DNA of 64,000 nt from positions 1-64,000 of the forward strand of contig CAVSQX010000005.1 of assembly GCA_963730225.1 (NCBI GenBank), read 5' to 3'. Position 1 is the first letter of the stretch. The number at the start of each line of letters is the position of its first letter. The position numbers and the translations under genes are program-made. The notes under the pieces are model-generated. The model did not search any database. It was not told where the DNA came from and saw only the letters and a list, made by a program, of their open reading frames with translations. The stretch comes from CAVSQX01 sp963730225 (GTDB taxonomy: Bacteria; Planctomycetota; Phycisphaerae; Tepidisphaerales; Tepidisphaeraceae). Shown here in pieces: positions 44,715 through 54,336 of this stretch.

Positions 44715-46139
44715 TCAGAGTTTCGGTGGTTTGGGCTTCAGCGGCGGCTCGGAGGGCGAGAGGCCGCGGGTTTTGAGTTTTCGGGCGAACCATCGCTCGC
44801 CACAGGCGGCGTAGAGCGTATCAAAATTGGTTCCGCTGAAACACAGGTTGGTGACGGCGCCGCCGGGGACGGGGATGATGGCGACGACGCGGCCGGCTTG
44901 GTCGCAAACCTGAATTCCGCAGGTGGTGGCAACGTACAATCGGCCGTCGCGGTCGACACGCAGGGCCACCGGAGCGACGTTGTCGGCGGAGTCGGGGACG
45001 TAGAGATCGAAATACGGCTGTTTGAAATTTAGTGAGCTGTCGGGCTGAATCTGGTAGCTGTAGATCCAGTGGGATTGCAAATCGGCGACGTAGAGAAGCG
45101 ATTGATCGGGGGAAAGCTCGACGCCGCCGGGCGATGCTACGGCGGAATCGACGGTTTTCTTTTCGCCGGCTTTATCGGTGAACCAGACGTTTGCGGAATC
45201 GGCGACTCCGGCGCGCGGTTGGGGATGAGGATCGTCGTCGGCCTTCCAATCTTCGCCGGGAATCAGAATCTGCTGGAGTTGCTCGGAGCCGAGGCCGGTT
45301 TTGATCGGCGTTGGCCAATCGTGCCAGAGCCAGGTGATCGCATCGGCGAAAATTTTGTTCGCTTCTGCGTGGCTGTGTGAGCCGACGCCCCAGAAGTGAT
45401 TCACTTCGTAGCCGCTGAACGTGAGGGCGCGCTGGAGTTCCTGGTTGGCCATCCACCAGTCGCCGCCGTAGTGATTGTTATCGTTGCTGCCGTCTTCGAT
45501 GAAAATGCGGAAGGGCTTGGGTTCGAACTTGCGGACGAGGCTGGGATAGATGTTGCCGCCGCGAAGATCGGTGAAGGAGCCGATGGCGGTGAAGATGCGA
45601 TGGAAGGAATCGGGGCGCTGCCAGGCGGCGGTGAAGGCGCAGATTCCGCCGCTGCTGGCGCCGGCGATGGCGCGATCGTCGGGAATGTCGGAGATGCGAA
45701 TCGGCCGGCCGTCGGCGGCGGTTTGTTTTTCCACCGAGGGGAGAATTTCTTGCAGCAGGAATCGGACGTAGCTGTCGGACAGGCCGTCGTATTCGTAGCT
45801 GCGGTTGAAACGGTCAAGAGCGGCCGTTGTGGGAGCTTTCACGATTCCGGGGGTGATGAAGACGCCGATGGTGATCGGCATTTTGCCTTCGGCGATGAGC
45901 GAATCGAAAACGGCCGGAGCGTTGAAGGCAACGCCGTCCTGGCAGACAAAAAGACACGCCGGCTTGGCGGGATCGTATTGGCGGGGAATGTAAATCGAGT
46001 AATCGCGCGTCGTGCCGGGGAAGATGGAGCTTTGATCGAAAGTGTATTTCGCGACTTCGCCTTTGGGAACAGCGGGCCGGGTCTGGGCAAAACTCAGGCT
46101 CGCAAAGAGGATGGATAATGCAGTCGCGGTGATTCGCAT
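44715..46139 (-). CDS. Secreted esterase (enterochelin-esterase/Esterase D type) fused to an SMP-30-like propeller
   Basis: A signal peptide (MRITATALSILFASLSFAQT) precedes an alpha/beta hydrolase domain (about residues 25-285). Its nucleophile elbow is IAGASSGGICAF, and the acid/histidine region ends HFWGVGSHSHAEA. Residues about 310-460 resemble an SMP-30/gluconolactonase beta-propeller: SPGGVELSPDQSLLYVAD and GRLYVATTCGIQV. The two domains could deacetylate a sugar ester and open a sugar lactone. It lies 9 bp after the GH31 gene and 10 bp before the aldo/keto reductase. Confidence 0.85.
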   Translation of the reverse strand: MRITATALSILFASLSFAQTRPAVPKGEVAKYTFDQSSIFPGTTRDYSIYIPRQYDPAKPACLFVCQDGVAFNAPAVFDSLIAEGKMPITIGVFITPGIVKAPTTAALDRFNRSYEYDGLSDSYVRFLLQEILPSVEKQTAADGRPIRISDIPDDRAIAGASSGGICAFTAAWQRPDSFHRIFTAIGSFTDLRGGNIYPSLVRKFEPKPFRIFIEDGSNDNNHYGGDWWMANQELQRALTFSGYEVNHFWGVGSHSHAEANKIFADAITWLWHDWPTPIKTGLGSEQLQQILIPGEDWKADDDPHPQPRAGVADSANVWFTDKAGEKKTVDSAVASPGGVELSPDQSLLYVADLQSHWIYSYQIQPDSSLNFKQPYFDLYVPDSADNVAPVALRVDRDGRLYVATTCGIQVCDQAGRVVAIIPVPGGAVTNLCFSGTNFDTLYAACGERWFARKLKTRGLSPSEPPLKPKPPKL

Positions 46140-46148
46140 GATTTGGTC

Positions 46149-49100
46149 TCACTTGAAAACGGCGATCTCGGAGAAGCCGGCGTTGACAGTAGTCGGGGAA
46201 GTTTTTTCAATCTCGACGCGCAGCCATTTGACGGTTTTGGGAGGAAACGAAACGAGGGTTGCGGTCTTTCCGTCGTTGGCCAACTCGCCGAATTTTTCTT
46301 CGCTGCCATCGTCGAAAACGATTCGGCCTGCAACCACCTGATCGTCGGGATCGGGCCGATCGTAGAGGGCGACGCGGCTGAACGTTTGCGGCAAATCCCA
46401 TTTCAGCGTGATCGCCGCGCCGGCCAGTTGATGATCGCTGGCCCATTCGTTTTTCTTGTTGGGATATCCGTCGGCCACGCCGTCGATCGCGCCGGAAGGG
46501 TCGTATCCATTTTCGCAAGATGTCGCCGATGCTTTGGCGGTGCGAGCCAGATCGAGATTCGCCGGGGCGGAAACGGCGACGGGCACGGTCAGATCGCAAT
46601 CCCGGTCGAACATTTTCGCCCGCACATGCAGGATGGGAACTTTTCCGGGAACGATCACGGAATCCTCGGCCGGCAGAGCATCGGCGAACGGCGCGGGATC
46701 GATCGTCGCATGGATGGTCAGCTTCACGGGGAATTCGGATGTGAATCTTCCGGGAATCACCGCCGATTCCAGGCGAGCGGTGGCATCGGCGGAATCGAAA
46801 CCTTCGGTTGGAGCGAAGATCTGATATTGCACGTGGCCGTGATAGAGATACGGGGCGTCATTGCGCGCGACGACGGCTGCACCGGCCAGGGCGGCGATGG
46901 CGGGTTGCAAGGAAACATCGTGAGTGTTCGTGAGGATCGCAGTGAAGGCTTCCCGGTCGGCCGGGGGCTTAATCGGCAGATGAACCAGTTCCTGCAAATC
47001 GGCGGCGATCTGGTTGCCGTGCAAGAGTTGTAGATTGGCGATGTCCGCCTGCACGATGACGGTCACGGCCTGGTCGATCGGCCGAGCGGGCACTTCGATT
47101 TTTGCGGATTGAGCGTCGGCGTCGAAATTCACCTGTGCGGGCACGGCGTCGATCGTTGCCGAAGTGGGCTTGGTGACGGCGGGCAGTTCGATGGTGTAAC
47201 TGCGCGTCGCTGGTTGGTCGGTGAAATGCCCTTCGGATGGGCCGATCGTCATGGTCATGTTCTGGCCGCTGCGTGAATAGGTCAGTTTTGTGCGGGCAAA
47301 TTCGCCATTTTTGTACGCCTGCGTCTGGCCGTCGTCTTCGTACAGCCCGGAACTTCCAATTTTGTTTTCATCATCGGGGTAGCAGCGGACAATCAGATGA
47401 TCGAGCGGCGCGGTTGCGGGCCGGGGCGAATACGGCTGCATCGGAATCGGCACGCCGCCGCGGACGAAAAGCGGAAAGCGATCGATCGGGCAGGCGACGA
47501 TGGCGGTGGTATTTTCCTCGTGCCGATCGCCGGTGAAATAGTCGTACCATGGGCCGTCGCCGGGGGGAAAGTAGACGACTTGCCAGGCGATTTTTGTGGG
47601 GCCGATTCCCGGCGTGGTGATCGGGGCGACGAGGAAATTGTCGCCGAAATAATATTCCTGCGCGTTGTGATAGGCTTCGTCCAATCGAGGGTGCTCGAAG
47701 TAGATCGGCCGAAGCAGCGGCACGGTTTCGCGGCAGGATTCTTCGGCGCTGGAGTAGATGTAGGGGAAAAGCTCGCTGCGTAGATGGAAGCTGATGCGCA
47801 TCGAATCCTCGGCCCACTTCGGATAGGTCCACGGCCGGCGATCCATTTCGGCGTTGCGCGTCGAGTGCGATCGCAGCGCCGCCGACATCGCTCCGAACTG
47901 GCACCAGCGCGTGTACGATTCCTCGTTGCGGCCACCCATGTGTCCGCCGATGTCGTGGGTCCAGAAGAAACAGCCGACGTTGCCGGAGGTGGAGGTGAAG
48001 GGAACTTCGAAGGCGAGCATCGGCCAGCCGGTGCTGGCGTCGCCGGAGAAATGGATGGGATATTTCTGATCGCCCCACCCGCCCCATCGGCTGAAGGAGA
48101 CGCCGCGTTTGCCGTCGGCGGAGGTTTCCAGAAAGTTGTAGCGGTTCAGCCACGGTAGATTCGCTAAGTCGGTGACGCTGCGGGTGAAGGGATATTGCTG
48201 CCAATCGAGCCACCAGAAATCGACGCCGGCGTTCTCCAGCGGTTTGTGGGTGTACTGGTAAAACGTGTCGAGATATTTTTTGTCGCCGGCGTCGAAGGGA
48301 ATGGTCTGCTTCGTGGCCGGATCGGCTCCCATCGCCCGCATGAAATCGGCGTACATCTGCTCGTGCGGCTGCACGCCGTCGGCGGGATGATCGTTGAGCG
48401 TGACGAACAATCCCTGCTGATGGAACCATTTCAGCAGCGCCTCGGCATCGGGCAGCAGATCGCGATTCCAGGTGTAGCCGGTCCAGACCATGTCCTTGTA
48501 GCCGGTCTTGGCCCCGGGGGCTTTGGTGATGTGCCAATCCATGTCCATCACGATGTTGTCCAGCGGGAAATCGTGATCGGAATATTCCTGGACGATCTTT
48601 CGGTAGTCGTCGGATGTGTACGGCCAATAGCGCGAGTACCAGATTCCGAATAAATTCTTCCGCGGCAACGGCACGGGGCCGCTGATGGCAGCGAGAGATT
48701 TGAGGGCGGCGCGATAGTCCAGGCCGTAGCCGAACAAATACCAGTCGAGTTCGTGTTGATTCTTGCGCGAGGCGACCCAATTGTGGCTCAGTACGGGTGT
48801 TTTGGAATCGTCGACGATCGCCCAGCCGCTGCGGGAGATGATGCCGTTTGGGAGATCGACGGGGCCGAAACATTGATCGAGGGTCCGCAGCGTTCCGCCC
48901 AGATTCTGTGAGTCGTTTACTCCGGGGGTCCATTTCACCGGGGCGCCGCCGGTGCGAATTTGTGCCGAGAGGTTCGCGGGGCCAAAGGGATTTCCGTCGC
49001 CGCGGTAAGTCAGATGGATGACGCCGGTGTCGAGCGTAAGCTCGCCGCCGTTGATATTCACGGTGGCGCCGTCGAAATGAGCCGAGCGGTCGGCGGCGAA

Positions 49101-49265
49101 AAGCGTCGGGGCGTCGGTAAATTGGCGGTCGGAGGCGAATTGCAGGCGAATCAGGTTTGGCGTGATGAGAGTGAACCGGGCTGGGCCGAGCACGAACCGG
49201 GACGCCTCGCCATGTGCCGACGATGCAACGGCCAGAAAAATTCCCAGCAGGAAAAGTCGCCTCAT
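46149..49265 (-). CDS. Glycoside hydrolase family 31 enzyme with a C-terminal discoidin-like domain
   Basis: The 1038-residue product has a signal peptide (MRRLFLLGIFLAVASSAHG), an N-terminal beta-sandwich and a GH31 barrel. The catalytic nucleophile is Asp354 in FWWLDWQQ, and the acid/base is probably Asp409 in HFSGDAST. HDIGGHMGG follows. After the DUF5110-like region, the last 140 residues (SCENGYDPSGAIDG to the end) resemble an F5/8 type C carbohydrate-binding module. It would hydrolyse alpha-glucosides or alpha-xylosides outside the cytoplasm. Its start overlaps the stop of the 75-aa ORF by 4 bp (ATGA). Confidence 0.92.
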   Translation of the reverse strand: MRRLFLLGIFLAVASSAHGEASRFVLGPARFTLITPNLIRLQFASDRQFTDAPTLFAADRSAHFDGATVNINGGELTLDTGVIHLTYRGDGNPFGPANLSAQIRTGGAPVKWTPGVNDSQNLGGTLRTLDQCFGPVDLPNGIISRSGWAIVDDSKTPVLSHNWVASRKNQHELDWYLFGYGLDYRAALKSLAAISGPVPLPRKNLFGIWYSRYWPYTSDDYRKIVQEYSDHDFPLDNIVMDMDWHITKAPGAKTGYKDMVWTGYTWNRDLLPDAEALLKWFHQQGLFVTLNDHPADGVQPHEQMYADFMRAMGADPATKQTIPFDAGDKKYLDTFYQYTHKPLENAGVDFWWLDWQQYPFTRSVTDLANLPWLNRYNFLETSADGKRGVSFSRWGGWGDQKYPIHFSGDASTGWPMLAFEVPFTSTSGNVGCFFWTHDIGGHMGGRNEESYTRWCQFGAMSAALRSHSTRNAEMDRRPWTYPKWAEDSMRISFHLRSELFPYIYSSAEESCRETVPLLRPIYFEHPRLDEAYHNAQEYYFGDNFLVAPITTPGIGPTKIAWQVVYFPPGDGPWYDYFTGDRHEENTTAIVACPIDRFPLFVRGGVPIPMQPYSPRPATAPLDHLIVRCYPDDENKIGSSGLYEDDGQTQAYKNGEFARTKLTYSRSGQNMTMTIGPSEGHFTDQPATRSYTIELPAVTKPTSATIDAVPAQVNFDADAQSAKIEVPARPIDQAVTVIVQADIANLQLLHGNQIAADLQELVHLPIKPPADREAFTAILTNTHDVSLQPAIAALAGAAVVARNDAPYLYHGHVQYQIFAPTEGFDSADATARLESAVIPGRFTSEFPVKLTIHATIDPAPFADALPAEDSVIVPGKVPILHVRAKMFDRDCDLTVPVAVSAPANLDLARTAKASATSCENGYDPSGAIDGVADGYPNKKNEWASDHQLAGAAITLKWDLPQTFSRVALYDRPDPDDQVVAGRIVFDDGSEEKFGELANDGKTATLVSFPPKTVKWLRVEIEKTSPTTVNAGFSEIAVFK

Positions 49266-49489
49266 CTCGTCTTCCGTCCGTCCAGGTCCGCTCCAACCAT
49301 TCTCGCCAGTTCGGCCGCGCATCGCCGGGTTTCCTCCGGGCCGTCGCCGCCGTCGACACGGGCGATGTGCTTTCGGTTGGGCGGCTTGGCTTCGAGGGCG
49401 CGCATTTCGATGTAATCCACCATGCCGTGCACGGTGACGGCGTAACCGGCACGGCGAATCAGATCGATGATATCTTCAACCTCGTCCAT
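49262..49489 (-). CDS. Small conserved-looking protein between transporter and GH31 (75 aa)
   Basis: The ORF starts at 49489, overlaps the transporter end by 31 bp and shares ATGA with the GH31 start, so it is translationally placed between them. The product begins MDEVEDIIDLIRRAGYAVTV, then VDYIEMRALEA, and is rich in charged residues with an alpha/beta pattern. I do not recognise a family. Its codon use and position argue that it is real. Confidence 0.6.
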   Translation of the reverse strand: MDEVEDIIDLIRRAGYAVTVHGMVDYIEMRALEAKPPNRKHIARVDGGDGPEETRRCAAELARMVGADLDGRKTR

Positions 49490-51080
49490 CGCTTGCCGCT
49501 TCCCGAAATCTCCCATGCCGCTGCCGGCAACGCCAGCGCGAAAAGAATCGCGCCGACGGCCGCCACGCCGATCAGACTTGCGAACGCGGGGTTCCAGCCT
49601 TTGTGCTGCACCAGCGCCTCCCAATCCCCATCCGGAAAGCACCGTGCTGGCATAGCCGAAGATCGACGTCAATCCCACCGCCGTTGCCGCCGCCCGTTTG
49701 GTGGCCAGATGGGCGACGATCACGGCGACCAGTGCCTGCGGGCCGTAGACGAAAAAACCCGCGGCGGCCAGAAGGAATGTGTTGAGCCAGATCGTTCGGC
49801 CGGCGACCTTCCAGAACAGGAAGATCGACAGGCCGCACAGCAGCATGCTCACCAGGCAAATGCGGAGCGCCGCGACCGGCGAACAGGCGATCGGTGAGCC
49901 AACCGGTGGCCAACATGCCGAACAAACCGGCCACTTCGAAACCGGCGACAATCGACGCGGCATCGATCAGCGGCATTCCTTTGTATTCATGCAGCAGCGT
50001 GGGGCCCCAATCGAAAATGGCAAAGCGAATCGTGTAGACGGTGAAGTTCGCCATCGAAACGAGCCAGATGTATTTGTTGGAGAAAACTTTGTCCCACAGG
50101 AACTGGCGGAAATGATCGGCGGCGATCGGATGCACCGGCACGGCCGATTGCGTCTGCAATTGCGCGTCCGCCGCGTGCAGGCCTGGCGTGGTCTCGGGAA
50201 CGTCGCGCAGATTGGCCAGAATCAGCAAGGCCATTGCACCGGAAATTCCAAGCACGACCAGACAGAACTGCCAATCCCATCGGTGCATGAAATACATACC
50301 GCCGCACAACACGAGCACGCCGATCATGCAAGTGATGCAGAATCCCCAACCGCGAATGGGCGGCATCGGCGTGGATTCCACCGGCGGCAGACCGACCGAT
50401 TCGGGTGTATCGCGCAGATTCAGCAGCAGAAGGCCGGCCATGACCAGGGCGATCGCCGAGGGAACAAAAAAGCAGATCTGCCAGTGATGGTAATGTTCGA
50501 GCAGCTTCGCACAGAGGATCACGATGGCCGCGCCGCCCAGCGAGTGCGAGATGTTCCAGACGGCCATTTTGGAAGCCAGTTCGCGCGGAGCGGACCAATG
50601 CGTCAGCAGCCGGGCGCACGGCGGATAACCCATGCCTTGAAACCAGCCGTTGATCATCCAAAACGTGCCGAGAAAAATCATCGAGACGCTCAGTCCGAAG
50701 AAGACATTCATCACGGCGCAGATGATCAGGGCCAACGCCATGAAAAGCCGGGCGTTGGCGCGGTCGGCGAGCATTCCGTTGAGAAACTTCGAGGTTCCGT
50801 AGAGCACTCCGTGTAGCGTGAGGATCAGGCCCAGGCTGGTTTTCTGGAGATGCAGCTGCGCCATCATGACGGGCATGGCGACGGAAAGGTTTTTGCGAAC
50901 GAAGTAAAATGTGCCGTATCCGACGGTGGACCAAAATAGGATGCGCGGACGGAAATAGGCATATTCGCGGCGGATTTGCTGCGGATCGGAAATCGGCGGT
51001 CCGGGCGGCGGCGGACGCAGAAACTCGGGCAGCCAGTTGGAATCGGATTGCTCGTAGTCCAACGCGATGGGCTGGGACAT
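49459..51080 (-). CDS. MFS transporter of the organophosphate:phosphate (GlpT/UhpT) type (two frameshifts)
   Basis: The protein has about 12 hydrophobic helices. It carries FWSTVGYGTFYFVRKNLSVAM, the arginine/lysine-bearing first-helix region of GlpT/UhpT-like antiporters, and NGWFQGMGYPPCARLLTHW, the family's R-bearing middle signature. These transporters exchange a sugar phosphate or glycerol phosphate for phosphate. Two +1 steps, near 49880 and near 49636, are needed to reach the conserved C-terminal helices (GYASTVLSGWGLG joined to ALVQHKGWNPAF). The ATG at 51080 is chosen because the upstream frame runs through an intergenic repeat. Confidence 0.82.
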
Positions 51081-51109
51081 GGTGGGGAGGATAGCGGGGA
51101 GATTTGAAA

Positions 51110-51235
51110 ATTCATATTGCCGATTGCCGATTGCCAATTGCCGATTGGGAGGAGGGACCGGGGCTTCCGCCTCCGGCTATTAATGAGGGAGCGGCATCTG
51201 AATCGGCAATTGGAAATCGGCAATCGGCAATCTTC
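51110..51235. repeat. GATTGCC heptamer inverted repeat
   Basis: GCCGATTGCCGATTGCCAAT at about 51120 and its inverse AATCGGCAATCGGCAATC at about 51215 form arms of about 30 nt. They lie between the transporter start and the kinase gene end. A related single motif occurs at about 29390-29408. Confidence 0.7.
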
Positions 51236-51967
51236 CTACCATTCCAACGTTTCCAGATGCTTGGCAATATCCCCCGCGCTTTGGAATCGCTGAAGAATCA
51301 GTGAATCTTTCAAACCCCGAACGATATCCTTCACGACTTTCGGCTGGCTCGAATAATGCTTCCTTCCGCCGACGATGGTGTAAAAAACCTCGACCAGATT
51401 CAGAACGTCCTTGTGGATTTTGCTGCGGGTGGGTGCGCCGAAGTCGAAGAAATCGAGCAGCTTCACGTCGAATCCGATTCCCTGCCGGCGGATCATGATG
51501 TTGTCGTCGTGGATGTCGCCGTGATATTCACCGCGGGCGTGGATGGGAGCGATGCCGCGGGCCAGCGTGTGGAGCACGTGCAGGGCTTCGAAGGTGCTGA
51601 GGCGATGGCCGGGCTGTTGGGCGAGAAATTCGCTGAGCTTGACGCCTTCGACCAGTTCGCTGATGACGACGGTGACTTTGCGTTTGCGGACGTAGGTCAT
51701 CTCCTGATGGTGGTACTGCATCAGGATGGGACAGTGCCGCAGCGCGTCGAGTTTTCGGGCATACGTGATGGCCGCTTTGCCCTGCGGGTCGCGGTGCGGA
51801 TAATAGAATTTGGCGGCCCGGCGAATGCCGGTGCTTTTTTCGATGATGGCGTAAACTTCGCCTTCCCATCCGCTGCCCAGCGGACGTTGGATGACGTACT
51901 TTCCGGCGACGCCGCGTCCGGGGGCGAAATCGAATCGTTTGGCTTTGGCGGCGCGGTACATACTCAT
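51236..51967 (-). CDS. Ser/Thr protein kinase-like protein with HGD catalytic loop
   Basis: The 243-residue product spans a compact protein-kinase fold. The glycine-rich loop is LGSGWEGEVYAI, the ATP lysine is in AAKFYYP, the catalytic loop is YHGDIHDDNIMI and the metal-binding segment is LLDFFDFG. HGD replaces the usual HRD, which marks RD-lacking or aminoglycoside-kinase-like members; activity is still plausible because the Asp and Asn are present. The ATG at 51967 leaves a basic N-terminal leader. It is divergent from the sugar-acid dehydratase gene. Confidence 0.8.
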   Translation of the reverse strand: MSMYRAAKAKRFDFAPGRGVAGKYVIQRPLGSGWEGEVYAIIEKSTGIRRAAKFYYPHRDPQGKAAITYARKLDALRHCPILMQYHHQEMTYVRKRKVTVVISELVEGVKLSEFLAQQPGHRLSTFEALHVLHTLARGIAPIHARGEYHGDIHDDNIMIRRQGIGFDVKLLDFFDFGAPTRSKIHKDVLNLVEVFYTIVGGRKHYSSQPKVVKDIVRGLKDSLILQRFQSAGDIAKHLETLEW

Positions 51968-52069
51968 GAGGTTATGACGTATTGGATGCGGCGGCAAAAC
52001 GGCGGCGATGCGGTCCGATAAAGTGGCGTTGGAATGCTTGAAATGGCGCTTTGTGGATAGCATTCCTAT

Positions 52070-52097
52070 CTTGCCAGGAGATCCTTGCCAGGAGATC
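52070..52097 (+). promoter_or_regulatory. Exact tandem duplication carrying two ribosome-binding sites
   Basis: CTTGCCAGGAGATC occurs twice without a gap (52070-52083 and 52084-52097). Each unit contains AGGAG. The second is 5 nt from the ATG at 52099. Confidence 0.8.
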
Positions 52098-52098
52098 G

Positions 52099-53280
52099 AT
52101 GAAAATCACTGAGATCCGAACCCGGGCGATCGAGTGGCGCGGAAAGACCGTTCCGCTGCCGACGCACTTTTGCACGAATCCGATGGATGTGCTCTCCGGC
52201 ACGCAGGCGTCGGCGGCGACGATGGGGACATTCACGTTTCACGGTTGGGTGCTGGTGGAGATTTTCACCGACAACGGATTGGTGGGGATCGGAAATGCGG
52301 CCTTGGCGCCGCAGGTGACGAAACAGACGATCGATTTGTATCTCAAGCCGCTGCTGATCGGCGCGGAAGCGTGGGATGTGGAACTTTTATGGCAGCAGAT
52401 GTATCGGCGGACGATGGCGTTTGGGCGCAAGGGGATTGGGATGACGGCGATCAGTGCGGTCGACGTCGCACTGTGGGATTTGCTGGGGAAATCGGCGAAG
52501 CAGCCGGTGTATCGGTTGCTGGGCGGGCGAACCAAGCGGCGGATTCCGGTTTATGCGAGTCGATTGTACAGCACGCCGCTGGATGAATTGGCAAGCGAGG
52601 CGAAGCGGTACGTCAACGAGGGGTACAAGGCGATGAAGCTGCGCTACGGCTGGGGGCCGGCGGATGGAGCGGCGGGGATGCGGAAAAATGTGGAGCTGGT
52701 GCGCACGGTGCGCGAGGTCGTGGGCGATGGCATCGACATCATGACCGATGCGTACATGGGGTGGAATCTGGATTACGCGAAACGGATGTTGCCGCTGCTG
52801 GAGCCGTTCAACCTGCGATGGCTGGAGGAGCCGGTGATTCCGGATGATATTGGAGGATATGCGGAGCTGAAACGCACCGGGAGAATTCCGATCGCCGGCG
52901 GGGAACATGAGTTCACACTTTTTGGATTTCAGCAATTGCTGGAGGCGCGGGCGGTGGACTACATCCAGTTTGACACGAACCGCGTCGGAGGAATTACGCA
53001 GGCGCGGAAAATCGCGGCGTTGGCGGAGGCGCACCAGGTGCCGGTGATTCCACATGCCGGGCAGATGCACAATTATCATGTCGTGATGGCCAGCCTGAAT
53101 TCGCCGATGGCGGAGTTTTTTCCGAAGGTGGATGTCGAGGTGGGTAATGAGTTGTTCTGGTACATCTTCGATGGGGAGCCGGTGCCGAAGGATGGTTTTA
53201 TCGATCTGGATGAGAATCTGCCGGGGCTGGGATTGACGGTCAACGAGGAATCGCTCAAGCAGTTTCACATCACCGAATAA
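52099..53280 (+). CDS. Enolase-superfamily sugar-acid dehydratase (L-rhamnonate dehydratase-like)
   Basis: The 393-residue enzyme has the mandelate-racemase-group layout: an N-terminal capping domain, KLRYGWG as the base strand, and metal ligands Asp in IMTDAYMGWN, Glu in RWLEEP and Glu in IAGGEHEF. The HAGQMHNYHVVMA segment supplies the general-acid histidine. QFDTNRVGGITQARKI is typical of L-rhamnonate dehydratase. It dehydrates a sugar acid to a 2-keto-3-deoxy acid. The next gene, an AraD1/GguC homologue 2 bp downstream, would act on that type of product. Confidence 0.88.
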   Translation: MKITEIRTRAIEWRGKTVPLPTHFCTNPMDVLSGTQASAATMGTFTFHGWVLVEIFTDNGLVGIGNAALAPQVTKQTIDLYLKPLLIGAEAWDVELLWQQMYRRTMAFGRKGIGMTAISAVDVALWDLLGKSAKQPVYRLLGGRTKRRIPVYASRLYSTPLDELASEAKRYVNEGYKAMKLRYGWGPADGAAGMRKNVELVRTVREVVGDGIDIMTDAYMGWNLDYAKRMLPLLEPFNLRWLEEPVIPDDIGGYAELKRTGRIPIAGGEHEFTLFGFQQLLEARAVDYIQFDTNRVGGITQARKIAALAEAHQVPVIPHAGQMHNYHVVMASLNSPMAEFFPKVDVEVGNELFWYIFDGEPVPKDGFIDLDENLPGLGLTVNEESLKQFHITE

Positions 53281-53282
53281 CC

Positions 53283-54291
53283 ATGTTGCGGCTGGTGCAA
53301 ATTCGCAGCGCAGCGAATCGGCGAGTGGCGATTGTCGATGAGCCGAGAGTGCGCCTGATCGGCGGATGGGATTCGATTTACGCCCTGGCGAATGCGGCGA
53401 TCGAGCGGGGAATCGGCCTGGGGCAGATTGTCCAGGGATGCGACACAGGCGAATCGCTGGATTACGACTCGATTTATCACGGCCGATTGGAATGGCGATT
53501 GATGGTTCCGGTGGATCATCCGGATGAACCGGCGCGAACGCTGGTGAGCGGAACGGGATTGACACATCTGGGAAGTGCGCGCGACCGCCAGGCGATGCAC
53601 GAGGAAGGCGCGGTCGAGACGGACAGTATGAAGATGTTCCGTTGGGGCGTCGAAGGGGGCCGGCCGGGGCCCGGGACGATCGGCGTTGCGCCGGAATGGT
53701 TCTACAAGGGAAATGGCTGGATTCTGCGCGCGCTGCGGCGCGCCGCTGGACGTGCCATCGTATGCCATGGACGGCGGCGAGGAGGCGGAAATCGCGGGAG
53801 TGTACCTGATCGGACCGGATGGAACGCCCTGCCGAATCGGCATGACGGTGGGCAACGAGTTTTCGGATCATCAATTTGAGAAGCGCAATTATCTGAACCT
53901 GGCCGGGTCGAAAATCCGCACCTGTTCGATCGGGCCGGAGCTGGTCGTCGATCCGGTTTTTGATTCGGTGGCTGGTGAAGTGCGCATCGAGCGCGGTGGA
54001 ACGGTTGCCTGGTCAAAAACCATCCGCAGCGGCGAAGCGGAGATGTGCCACAGTTTGGCGAACATCGAGCATCATCATTTCAAATTTGAAACGCATCGGC
54101 GGCCGGGGGATGTGCATGTGCACTTTTTCGGCGCGCACAGTTTGAGCTTCGGCGACGGCGTGCAATTGATCGACGGCGACGTGATGGCGATTCGATTCGA
54201 GGGTTTTGGGCGGGAGTTGCGGAATTCGGTTCGAACGGGGTGCGGGGCCACGGAAACGCTTGTTTCGGTGATTGGGCTGAAGGGAAGTTGA
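53283..54291 (+). CDS. AraD1/GguC-family protein (fumarylacetoacetate hydrolase fold; one frameshift)
   Basis: The N-terminal half has VSGTGLTHLGSARDRQAMH and MKMFRWGVEGGRPGPG; the second half has IGMTVGNEFSDHQFEKRNYL and SLANIEHHHFKF. These are signatures of the GguC/AraD1 proteins, which process 2-keto-3-deoxy sugar acids such as 2-keto-3-deoxy-L-arabonate. The acidic metal site lies in the EEAEIAGVY and GNEFSDH segments. A +1 step near 53736 in a GC-rich stretch joins the halves to about 335 residues. It forms a pathway pair with the upstream dehydratase. Confidence 0.85.
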
Positions 54292-54336
54292 GCCATTGTT
54301 TATAACCGCCCGGGCGCGGATTTTGAGATACAATTG

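Noticed and set aside
47371..49452. 693-codon minus-strand frame inside the GH31 gene
   Set aside because: Arginine-rich shadow; the GH31 frame carries the catalytic motifs.
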